This document shows positions 7,539 to 14,503 of a stretch of 64,000 nt of DNA, piece by piece. Where the stretch lies: assembly GCF_021699195.1 (NCBI RefSeq), contig NZ_SSXE01000059.1, positions 1 through 64,000 on the forward strand. The letters run 5' to 3'. The translations under genes were made by a program, and so were the position numbers. The number at the start of each line of letters is the position of its first letter. Positions within the stretch are counted from its first letter, which is position 1. The stretch is from Nonomuraea sp. MG754425. Lineage in GTDB: Bacteria; Actinomycetota; Actinomycetes; Streptosporangiales; Streptosporangiaceae. Below the pieces are notes generated by a model. It saw only the letters and a list, made by a program, of their open reading frames with translations, had not been told where the DNA came from and did no database searches.

Positions 7539-9704
7539 GTGAACATCATCGGATACCTGGACCGGCTCAGCTTCCTGCCCGGCGACGTGTTGCGGGCCAG
7601 GTTCAGCACCACCGCCGCGGCGTTCTCCGCCGAACTCGTCCGCCTCTACAACGGCGACGACCACCCGCTGGGGCCCGGCGTCGACATCCGGCCGGTCACC
7701 TCGGAACTCGACGGCCGGAGCTTTCCCGGCAGGGAGCAGCCGCTGCGCGCCGGCTCGTCCATCGTGATCGCCGAGACGCCGCTGCCCGCGGGGACGGACG
7801 CGCTGGAGCTGTCCCTGGCCTTCCTGCCGACCCTGCCGGAGGCCGGGCACCGCCAGAGCGTCGTCTCCCTGCGGCAGGGCGAGGCCGTCGTCTCCGAAGC
7901 GGCGATCGGCGCGGACGGCCGGCTGGAGCTGGCCGCCGCCGGCCGCGCCGTCACCGCCGGTCCGGTCGTGCGCGGGCGCTGGTACGAGCTGACGCTGCAC
8001 GTCACCGGCGGCGTCGCCGGGCTGCGGGTGTCCGCCGCGCAGGGGGAACGCCTCGACCTCTCCCTGCCTGCGGCCCTCGACCCCGGGCGGCCGCTCGGGC
8101 TCACGTTCGCCGCCACGGGTTCCCCCGCCCGCGACCACTTCAACGGCCGGATCGACTCACCCCGCCTGCTGGCCGCCCCTTCGCAGGTGCTCGCCGAGTG
8201 GGACTTCGGCCCGTCCACGACCCTGCGCCGCATCGCCAACCGCGTGGGCGGCGGCTTCGACGGCCGGAGCGTGAACTTCCCGCTGCGGGCCTGCCTCGGC
8301 CGCGCCGGGGCCGCCGACGACGTGGACCCGCGCCTGGCGCCGGCGGCGTACAACGCGGTGCACTTCCACGACGACGACCTCGACGACGCCGGCTGGGAGG
8401 ACGACGTCGTGCTGACGCTCCCGTCGCACCTGCCCAGCGGCGTGTACGGGCTGCGCGTCCGCGCCGGCGACGGCACCGAGGACACCCTCCCCTTCGTACT
8501 GACCCCCGGCGAGCGGCGCGAGAAGGTGCTGCTCGTCCTGCCGACGTTCGCCTACCTCGCCTACAGTTGCGAGCACGTGATGGCCGACGCCGGCTCCCGC
8601 GACTACCTGAAGGGCGTGGGCATCGAGCAGCCGCCGGACTTCGGCGGCAACAAGCACGACGCCTTCCTGCTCGCGAGCGGGCTGCGCAGCCTCTACGACG
8701 TGCACACCGACCAGAGCGGCGTGTGCTTCACCTCCCTGCGCAAGCCGCTGCCGAACGTCCGGCACGACCACCGCTGGGCCGCGGTCGCCGGCGGCCCGAC
8801 CTCGGCGCACCAGTTCAGCGCGGACCTGCACCTGGTGGCCTGGCTGACCGCGCAGGGCGTCGGGTTCGACGTCGTCACCGACGAGGAGGTCCACCGGCAG
8901 GGCGTGGCGGCGCTGCGGCCGTACCGCGTCGTGCTGACCGGCAGCCACCCCGAGTACCCGACGACGCCCATGATGGCCGCCTACGAGCAGTACCTGGCGG
9001 GTGGCGGCCGGCTGATGTACATGGGAGGCAACGGCTTCTACTGGGTCACCTCGGTCGATCCCGAAGAGGGCCACACCATCGAGATCCGCCGCACGGCCGG
9101 CATCCGCGCCTGGCAGCCGGAGCCGGGCGAGTGGCACCACGCCACGACCGGCGAACTGGGCGGCCTGTGGCGGCTGCGCGGCAGGGCGCCGCAGCGCATG
9201 CTCGGCGTCGGGATGGCCTCGCAGGGCTTCGACGTCAACCGTCCGTACGACGTCGTCGCCGACCCCGCGGATCCGCGCGTGGCGTTCGTCTTCGACGGCG
9301 TCGACCTGTCGTCCGGCCGGATCGGCGACTTCCCGTCGATGGTCAACGGGCACGGCGCGGCCGGCGTGGAGATCGACCGCGCCGACCCCGCCCTCGGGAC
9401 GCCCGACGACACGATCGTGCTGGCCACGGCCACCGGCTTCTCCCGCGCCTACGGCCTGGACCCGGTCGAGGTCGCGCTGCCGGACGGCTGCTACGACGGG
9501 ACGACCAGCGACAAGGTCCGGTGCGACCTGGTCGTGCTGCCCAAGCCCGAGGGCGGCGCGGTCTTCTCCACCGGCAGCATCGCGTGGTGCGGGTCGCTGC
9601 TGGTCAACGGCGGCGACAACGACGTCTCCGCCGTGACGCGGAACGTGCTGCGCGCCTTCCTGCACCTCGATGAGCTGCCCTTCGCCGGTGACCGGCGCGG
9701 TTGA
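7539..9704 (+). CDS. N,N-dimethylformamidase beta-subunit-like protein
   Basis: This 721-residue protein has a jelly-roll/LamG-like N-terminal part (about residues 45-240) followed by the large C-terminal domain of the N,N-dimethylformamidase beta subunit family. That domain runs from TFAYLAYS at about residue 336 through GSHPEY at about 467 to the end. Characterised family members are mononuclear-iron amidohydrolases that cleave dimethylformamide to formate and dimethylamine. Known enzymes pair with a short alpha subunit, and I see none here. The GTG at 7539 is chosen for GAGG eight bases upstream and because the protein then begins at the family-like IIGYLDRLSF. It is divergent from the transporter/oxidoreductase operon, so co-regulation and a shared substrate are plausible but inferred. 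Many actinomycete paralogues are uncharacterised, so the amide substrate is open. Confidence 0.82.
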   Translation: MNIIGYLDRLSFLPGDVLRARFSTTAAAFSAELVRLYNGDDHPLGPGVDIRPVTSELDGRSFPGREQPLRAGSSIVIAETPLPAGTDALELSLAFLPTLPEAGHRQSVVSLRQGEAVVSEAAIGADGRLELAAAGRAVTAGPVVRGRWYELTLHVTGGVAGLRVSAAQGERLDLSLPAALDPGRPLGLTFAATGSPARDHFNGRIDSPRLLAAPSQVLAEWDFGPSTTLRRIANRVGGGFDGRSVNFPLRACLGRAGAADDVDPRLAPAAYNAVHFHDDDLDDAGWEDDVVLTLPSHLPSGVYGLRVRAGDGTEDTLPFVLTPGERREKVLLVLPTFAYLAYSCEHVMADAGSRDYLKGVGIEQPPDFGGNKHDAFLLASGLRSLYDVHTDQSGVCFTSLRKPLPNVRHDHRWAAVAGGPTSAHQFSADLHLVAWLTAQGVGFDVVTDEEVHRQGVAALRPYRVVLTGSHPEYPTTPMMAAYEQYLAGGGRLMYMGGNGFYWVTSVDPEEGHTIEIRRTAGIRAWQPEPGEWHHATTGELGGLWRLRGRAPQRMLGVGMASQGFDVNRPYDVVADPADPRVAFVFDGVDLSSGRIGDFPSMVNGHGAAGVEIDRADPALGTPDDTIVLATATGFSRAYGLDPVEVALPDGCYDGTTSDKVRCDLVVLPKPEGGAVFSTGSIAWCGSLLVNGGDNDVSAVTRNVLRAFLHLDELPFAGDRRG

Positions 9705-9730
9705 GCGGACGTGGTTGAGCCGGCGTGTCT

Positions 9731-10636
9731 TCAGCCCGTCGTCCAGCGGCGGAGTTTGTCGGGGTTGCGGACCACCCAGATGTGCTTGATCCGGTCGCCC
9801 GCGACCTCGAACGCGAACACCGTCACGATGACGCCGCCCTGCTGAGCCACCAGACCGGGCTGGCCGTTGACCGTCCGTTCCAGGAAGGTCATGTCGCCGG
9901 GCCGGCGGCGGGCGATCTCGACCCAGGCGCGCGCGATCCGCTCGCCGCCCTCGATGGGGCTCAGGAAGGCGACGGCGAGGCCGCCGCCGTCGGCGATCGC
10001 CGTGGCGTCGGGGTCGAGCAGGCCGATCAGGGCGTCGATGTCCTTGGCCTCCCAAGCCTGCTTGAACTCCCTGACGACGCCGGCGGGCCGGGCCGCCGGA
10101 ACCGTCGCGGACGGCTGCGCGGCCCGGATGCGGCGGCGGGCCGAGGAGGCGAGCTGGCGGCAGGCCGCCGGGGTGCGGCCGACGATCTCGGCCACCTCGG
10201 CGAAGGTGTGACAGAAGACGTCGTGCAGGATGAACGCGACGCGTTCGGCCGGGGTCATCGATTCCAGCACGACCAGGAAGGCCAGGTGGACCGACTCGTC
10301 CAGGGTGACCCGGTCGGCGGGGTCGGCGACGGTGCCGTCGGGGAGCGGCTCGGGGATCCACTCGCCCACGTAGGTCTCCCGCCGGGCCCGTGCCGAGCCG
10401 AGCAGGTTGAGGCAGATGCGGCTGGCGACCGTCGTCAGCCAGGCGCCGGGAACCTCGACGGCGTCCTGCTGCCGCCGGGACATCGCGTACCAGCGGGTGT
10501 AGGTCTCCTGCACGGCGTCCTCGGCCTCGGCCAGCGAGCCCAGCATCCGGTACGCGAGATTGATCAGGTGACGCCGCTCGCTCATGATCGCGTCCAGGCC
10601 CGGGTCGGGCCGGCCCTGTTCCGGCTCGGATCTCAT
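9731..10636 (-). CDS. ECF41 (SigJ-like) RNA polymerase sigma factor
   Basis: From the ATG at 10634-10636 this is 301 residues: sigma region 2 (about 20-85, with AYRMLGS and AEDAVQETY), region 4 (about 125-180), and a C-terminal SnoaL-like domain. Three features mark the ECF41 group: WIPEPL in the linker, DGGG in the SnoaL domain and NPDKL near the C-terminus. In ECF41 the fused domain modulates activity instead of a separate anti-sigma factor. An in-frame GTG at 10670-10672 lies exactly where transcription from the adjacent mirror-image promoter would start, so a leaderless 313-residue form is possible; the ATG has GAGGGAG 11 bp upstream. It is divergent from a LUD-domain gene, its most likely target. 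Confidence 0.9.
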   Translation of the reverse strand: MRSEPEQGRPDPGLDAIMSERRHLINLAYRMLGSLAEAEDAVQETYTRWYAMSRRQQDAVEVPGAWLTTVASRICLNLLGSARARRETYVGEWIPEPLPDGTVADPADRVTLDESVHLAFLVVLESMTPAERVAFILHDVFCHTFAEVAEIVGRTPAACRQLASSARRRIRAAQPSATVPAARPAGVVREFKQAWEAKDIDALIGLLDPDATAIADGGGLAVAFLSPIEGGERIARAWVEIARRRPGDMTFLERTVNGQPGLVAQQGGVIVTVFAFEVAGDRIKHIWVVRNPDKLRRWTTG

Positions 10637-10667
10637 GGCGCTGTCGGCTCCCTCTGTCGTGTCGGTC

Positions 10668-10754
10668 CTCACCGGTTCGACAAGACGGCGCACCGGAATG
10701 TGAGGCGACACGACGGCCTCACATTCCGGACGGCTGCTTTGTCGAACCGGTGAG
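10668..10754. promoter_or_regulatory. Mirror-image divergent ECF-type promoter pair
   Basis: Two nested perfect inverted repeats share one centre at 10711. The outer arms CTCACCGGTTCGACAA (10668-10683) and its complement (10739-10754) enclose the inner arms CCGGAATGTGAGGC (10693-10706) and its complement (10716-10729). Each half reads outward as CTCACA, 16 bp, TGTC. That is one mismatch per element from the ECF41/SigJ consensus as I recall it (GTCACA about 16 bp CGTC). The unpaired 9-bp spacers between arms are not conserved, as expected if only promoter elements are under selection. One half points to the sigma gene and the other to the LUD gene. Confidence 0.8.
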
Positions 10755-10794
10755 ACCAGCACATCATCCTGCGAACAGGGAGCTCAGAGACATC

Positions 10795-11424
10795 ATGACC
10801 ACCTCGATCCCGGAGACACCGTTCACCGACGCGGCCCCTGGGCAGCGTCTGGAGCGGGCGGCCGCCGCGCTGACCGCGAACGGTTTCACCGTCGAGATCC
10901 TCGACGACGCCGCCGCCGCGCGTGCCCGTGTCAGGGCGCTGATCCCCGACGGGGCCAGCGTGTTCACCGGCGCCAGCGAGACCCTCCGCCTGTCCGGCAT
11001 CGACGAGGACATCAACGCCGGCGGGCGATACGAGGCCGTCAAGCCGCGCACCCTGGCCATGGACCGCGCCACCCAGGCGGACGAGATCCGGCGGCTGCGC
11101 GCCAGCCCCGACGTCGCGGTGGGCAGCGTCCACGCGGTCACCGAGACCGGCTGCCTCGTGATCGCCTCGGGCAGCGGCAGCCAGTTGCCCGGCTACGCCG
11201 GCGGGGCCGCCCGCGCGATCTGGGTCGTCGGGGCGCAGAAGGTAGTGCCCGACCTGGGCGTCGCGCTGCGCCGCGTCGAGGAGCACTGCCTGCCGCTGGA
11301 GAACGCCCGTACCCAGGCGGTCCACGGCTGGCCCAGCGCCGTCAACCGCCTGCTCATCCTCAACGCCGAATTCCAGCCCGGCCGCGGCACCGTCCTGCTG
11401 CTCCGCGAAACCATCGGCTTCTGA
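10795..11424 (+). CDS. LUD-domain (LutC/YkgG-like) protein
   Basis: This 209-residue protein matches the LUD (DUF162) fold of lactate-utilisation subunit C proteins. It has the early FTGASETLRLSGI segment, ETGCLVIASGSG in the middle, WVVGAQKVV, and a C-terminal hydrophobic strand. No iron-sulfur motif is present and no LutA or LutB partner is nearby, so a stand-alone role is likely; I do not assign lactate oxidation. The ATG at 10795 has GGGAG 12 bp upstream. An in-frame GTG at 10750 coincides with the predicted transcription start of the mirror promoter and would add 15 residues. Its position opposite an ECF41 gene is the place normally taken by the carboxymuconolactone-decarboxylase, oxidoreductase or epimerase targets of that sigma group. 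Confidence 0.8.
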   Translation: MTTSIPETPFTDAAPGQRLERAAAALTANGFTVEILDDAAAARARVRALIPDGASVFTGASETLRLSGIDEDINAGGRYEAVKPRTLAMDRATQADEIRRLRASPDVAVGSVHAVTETGCLVIASGSGSQLPGYAGGAARAIWVVGAQKVVPDLGVALRRVEEHCLPLENARTQAVHGWPSAVNRLLILNAEFQPGRGTVLLLRETIGF

Positions 11425-11432
11425 CCAACCGC

Positions 11433-11463
11433 CCCGGCCGGGGGCCCACATCCCCCAGCCGGG
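11433..11463. terminator. Bidirectional terminator hairpin
   Basis: A 12-bp stem with one mismatch (11433-11444 with 11452-11463) and a 7-base loop lies between the convergent ends of the LUD gene and the DUF1579-like gene. Confidence 0.55.
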
Positions 11464-11481
11464 CCACGGCTCGCTTCGGCG

Positions 11482-11907
11482 TCAGATTCGGGTCATGGCG
11501 GACTCGTAGCCGCCTCCGCCGGGATAGACCCAGGCGCCGGTGACGGTGGCGCCGTCGGCGCTGAAGGTGCCTTCGTAGTAGGCGGGGCTGCCCTTCGCGC
11601 CGGCCCAGATGGTCAGCTTGTCACCGGTCAGCTCGTACACGTAGTCGAGGGTGTTGCCGGTCGAGTCGTAGAAGCGCGACGCCACGTCCGCGCCGGCGGG
11701 CTCGCCGAACGAGCGCAGGTTGCCGATCACCTCCAGGCCGGTGATGGGCTGGTCGAACTGGGTGAGTTCGACGTGCTGGAGCAGGAAGAAGCCGCCGGGC
11801 ATCCACTCGTACCGGACGGTTCCCTCGGCGCCGCCGGTGACGGCCCAGGTGCCGACCAGGCGGTCCAGGGCCCGCACGTCGGCGCTGGGCTGGAAGGTCT
11901 CGCTCAT
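11482..11907 (-). CDS. DUF1579-like small beta-barrel protein
   Basis: This 141-residue soluble protein resembles the DUF1579 and nitrobindin-like lipocalin-type barrels. It has the early LVGTWAVTG strand, YEWMPGGFFLLQHVE, RFYDSTGN, and a closing G-rich strand. The catalytic or ligand role of these proteins is not established; some relatives bind haem or small hydrophobic ligands. AAGGAG lies 7 bp before the ATG. It is divergent from the DUF998-DGPF-ECF42 operon, and both sides carry a matching TGTCGA-17-CGAGGTA element, so it is probably part of that sigma factor's regulon. Confidence 0.75.
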   Translation of the reverse strand: MSETFQPSADVRALDRLVGTWAVTGGAEGTVRYEWMPGGFFLLQHVELTQFDQPITGLEVIGNLRSFGEPAGADVASRFYDSTGNTLDYVYELTGDKLTIWAGAKGSPAYYEGTFSADGATVTGAWVYPGGGGYESAMTRI

Positions 11908-11943
11908 CTCGTTCTCCTTGTGGCTCAGGTGACTGCTTGCCGG

Positions 11944-11973
11944 TACCTCGGAGCCCGCGTACGGGCTTCGACA
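11944..11973 (-). promoter_or_regulatory. ECF42-type promoter for the DUF1579-like gene
   Basis: Read on the minus strand, TGTCGA (11968-11973), a 17-bp spacer and CGAGGTA (11944-11950) lie 37 bp before the ATG. TGTCGA is the -35 motif I recall for ECF42 factors. The same two boxes with the same spacing face the other way at 12008-12037. Confidence 0.65.
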
Positions 11974-12007
11974 CGAGCCGGGTGTGATTCAGATCACACT
12001 GCGGCCG

Positions 12008-12037
12008 TGTCGAGAACCCGGGCCCGGCACCGAGGTA
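12008..12037 (+). promoter_or_regulatory. ECF42-type promoter for the DUF998-DGPF-sigma operon
   Basis: TGTCGA (12008-12013), a 17-bp spacer and CGAGGTA (12031-12037) lie 32 bp before the DUF998 ATG. The spacers of the two divergent promoters differ, while the boxes are identical and are followed in both by CGGCA after one variable base. That pattern points to selected promoter elements. Confidence 0.65.
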
Positions 12038-12069
12038 GCGGCAGGAATCCGTCCCTCAAGGAGGAAGTC

Positions 12070-12717
12070 ATGTCCGCCACCACGACCGACACCCCGGCCA
12101 CCGCCGTCCGCCGCCCGGCCGCCCACCTGCTGCTCGCCGGCGCGCTGGCCGGGCCGGTCTTCTTCGCCTCGGCGATCACCCAGATGCTCACCCGCGAGGG
12201 GTACGACATCACCCGCCATCCGATCAGCCAGCTCGCCACCGGTGACCTCGGCTGGATCCAGATCGCCACGTTCGTGCTGGCCGGGCTGGGCGGGCTGGCC
12301 CTGGCCGGCGGTGTCAGGCGGACCGTCACCGAGGGGATCGGGCGGCGGGCGGTGCCCGTCCTCGTCGCGGTGTTCGGGGCCGGGATGGTCGCGGCCGGCG
12401 CGTTCACCATGGACCCGGAGCACGGCTTTCCGGCCGGGACCCCCGACGGGCCGGTGGCGCGGATGTCCTGGCACAGCGTCACGCACTCGGCCGCGGCCGC
12501 CGTCTCGTTCACCGCGCTGGCCGTCGCCGCCCTCTTGCTGGCCGTCCGGTACGCCCGCCGCCGGGCCGTGCCGGCCGCCGTCGGCAACGGCGTCGCCGCG
12601 CTCGTCCTGCTGCTGCCCATGTCGCCCGATCACATGAGCATCCAGATCGCCGTCAACGGCCTGGTCGCCTTCACCTGGACGACCGTCCTGGCCCTGGCCC
12701 TGCGCCGCTCCGCCTGA
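12070..12717 (+). CDS. DUF998 integral membrane protein
   Basis: This 215-residue membrane protein has about six hydrophobic helices and the DUF998 hallmarks: the early HPISQLATGDLGW loop after the first helix and a conserved MDPEHGFP segment in the central loop. The function of the family is unknown. CAAGGAGGAAGTC before the ATG at 12070 is a strong ribosome-binding site. It is the first gene of a probable operon with the DGPF protein and the ECF42 sigma factor and lies directly downstream of the ECF42-type promoter. A DUF998 gene in such a regulon suggests a membrane-stress output, which is inference. Confidence 0.85.
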   Translation: MSATTTDTPATAVRRPAAHLLLAGALAGPVFFASAITQMLTREGYDITRHPISQLATGDLGWIQIATFVLAGLGGLALAGGVRRTVTEGIGRRAVPVLVAVFGAGMVAAGAFTMDPEHGFPAGTPDGPVARMSWHSVTHSAAAAVSFTALAVAALLLAVRYARRRAVPAAVGNGVAALVLLLPMSPDHMSIQIAVNGLVAFTWTTVLALALRRSA

Positions 12718-12758
12718 CCTCGCGTACGCTTCTTCGCACGTTCGAAAAGAGGATGACC

Positions 12759-13130
12759 ATGAAGTACCTGCTGCTCGGCTACACCCCTGCCGCCGCCTGG
12801 GACGCCGCGACCGCCGACACGGCGTCGGAGGAGGCGCGGGCGGCGTTCGCCGCCTACCAGGAGTTCGAGCGGGAACTGATCGCCACCGGCGAGTTCGTCA
12901 GCAGCGAAGGGCTCGGCCATCCCGCGGTCAGCACCACGGTCCGCAGGACCGCCGACGGCGTGGTGGCGACCGACGGACCGTTCGCCGAGTTGAAGGAGGT
13001 CCTGGCCAGCTTCGCCATCATCGACGTGGCCGGCCAGGAACGGGCCGTGGAGATCGTCTCGCGGATCGTCGAGGTGCTGGGTGAGCCGATCGAGATCCGG
13101 CCGATCATGGGCGAGGACTTCACGACGTGA
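12759..13130 (+). CDS. YCII-related DGPF-domain protein
   Basis: This 123-residue protein of the YCII family starts MKYLLLGY and contains the eponymous DGPF motif followed by ELKEVLASF. DGPF proteins are the characteristic partners and targets of ECF42 sigma factors; their biochemical role is unknown. The second of two ATGs is chosen because AGAGG then has normal spacing. The stop overlaps the sigma factor's GTG start by 4 bp (GTGA), so the two are translated together. Confidence 0.88.
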   Translation: MKYLLLGYTPAAAWDAATADTASEEARAAFAAYQEFERELIATGEFVSSEGLGHPAVSTTVRRTADGVVATDGPFAELKEVLASFAIIDVAGQERAVEIVSRIVEVLGEPIEIRPIMGEDFTT

Positions 13131-14413
13131 CCGACCAGGCCGAGCCGGCGGCCGGTGAGACGTACTCGGGCGTGACCGCCGGTGTCGAGCACCTGCTGCG
13201 CGTCGAGGCGCCCCAGGTGCTCGGCGCGCTGGTACGGCGTTTCGGCCGCTTCGACATCGCCGAGGACGCGGTGCAGGAGGCGCTGCTCGCCGCGAGCCGC
13301 ACGTGGCCGTCCGACGGCGTGCCGGACAACCCGCGGAGCTGGCTGATCCGCATCGGCTACCGGCGGATGGTCGACCTGCTGCGCGCCGACCAGTCCCGGC
13401 GCCGGCGTGAGCAGGAGGCCGGCCTCGCCGAGCTGGCCATGCGGGAACCGGACCGCCGGCCGGGCTCCGTGCGGGAGACCGACGACAGCCTCGCCCTGCT
13501 GCTGCTCTGCTGCCACCCCGCGCTGAGCGCCACGTCCCAGGTGGCGCTCACGCTGCGGGCCGTGGGCGGCCTGACGACCGCCGAGATCGCGCACGCGTAC
13601 GGAATGCCGGACAACACCATGGGCACCCGCATCAGCCGCGCCAAGCAGCAGTTGGCCCGCGCCGGCGCCCGGTTCACCCCGCCGGCCGACACCGACCGCG
13701 ACAGCCGGATGGCCGCCGCGATGCAGGTGCTGTACCTGATCTTCAACGAGGGCTACACGGCCTCCGCCGGCGACCGGCTCGCCCGCGTCGACCTGACCGG
13801 CGAGGCCATCCGGCTGACCCGCATGCTGTACGCGTCCGTGCCCGCCGACGCCGAGGTCACCGGCCTGCTGGCGTTGATGCTGCTCACCGAGGCCCGCCGG
13901 CCCGCCCGCACCGGCGGCCACGACGAACTGGTGCCCCTGGACGAGCAGGACCGGACGCGCTGGGACGGCGACCTCATCCGCGAGGGCACCGAGCTGATCG
14001 ACGGCGTCTGGCCCCGCCGCGAGGTCGGCCCGTACCAGTTGCAGGCGGCGATCGCGGCCGTGCACGCCGCCGCCACCTCGCCGCGGCAGACCGACTGGCC
14101 GCAGATCGCGGCACTCTACCTGTGGCTCGAACGGCTCAACCCCACCCCGCCGGTACGGCTGAGCCGGGTGGTGGCCGTGGCCAAGGCGTACGGGCCGCTC
14201 CGGGGGCTGGCCCTGCTCGACGACCTCAACCGCCGCTTCCACCTCGACCGGGACCCGCTGGTCCGCCGGCGGGAACACGCGGTGCGCGCCCACCTGCTCC
14301 GGATGACCGGCGACGCGGCCGGCGCGGCCCGGCTGTACCGCGAGGCGGCCACCCTGACCGGCAACCAGATCGAGCGACGCTACCTGCTCGACCAGGCCGA
14401 CCGCCTCGGCTGA
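13127..14413 (+). CDS. ECF42 sigma factor with C-terminal TPR-like extension
   Basis: This 428-residue protein has sigma region 2 at about residues 20-85 (RFDIAEDAVQEAL) and region 4 at about 120-175 (LTTAEIAHAYGMP, TRISRAKQQL). A helical C-terminal domain of about 240 residues follows, rich in hydrophobic repeats (YLIFNEGY, ALYLWLERLN). This architecture and the coupled DGPF gene define the ECF42 group, in which the C-terminal extension is needed for activity and no anti-sigma factor is used. The GTG start overlaps the DGPF stop. It likely autoactivates through the 12008-12037 promoter. Confidence 0.92.
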   Translation: MTDQAEPAAGETYSGVTAGVEHLLRVEAPQVLGALVRRFGRFDIAEDAVQEALLAASRTWPSDGVPDNPRSWLIRIGYRRMVDLLRADQSRRRREQEAGLAELAMREPDRRPGSVRETDDSLALLLLCCHPALSATSQVALTLRAVGGLTTAEIAHAYGMPDNTMGTRISRAKQQLARAGARFTPPADTDRDSRMAAAMQVLYLIFNEGYTASAGDRLARVDLTGEAIRLTRMLYASVPADAEVTGLLALMLLTEARRPARTGGHDELVPLDEQDRTRWDGDLIREGTELIDGVWPRREVGPYQLQAAIAAVHAAATSPRQTDWPQIAALYLWLERLNPTPPVRLSRVVAVAKAYGPLRGLALLDDLNRRFHLDRDPLVRRREHAVRAHLLRMTGDAAGAARLYREAATLTGNQIERRYLLDQADRLG

Positions 14414-14416
14414 GGA

Positions 14417-14458
14417 CGCGGGCGGGCACAGGGGACCTATCCGCATTTTCCGCCCGCG
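14417..14458. terminator. Weak hairpin between convergent genes
   Basis: CGCGGGCGG (14417-14425) pairs perfectly with 14450-14458 across a 24-base loop that includes ATTTT. It lies between the ends of the ECF42 gene and the FtsX permease gene. The loop is long, so a terminator is only likely. Confidence 0.35.
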
Positions 14459-14503
14459 GCGGGCAGCAGGCCGAGGACGGACCTCACTGGCCGGAAGGCG
14501 GCG

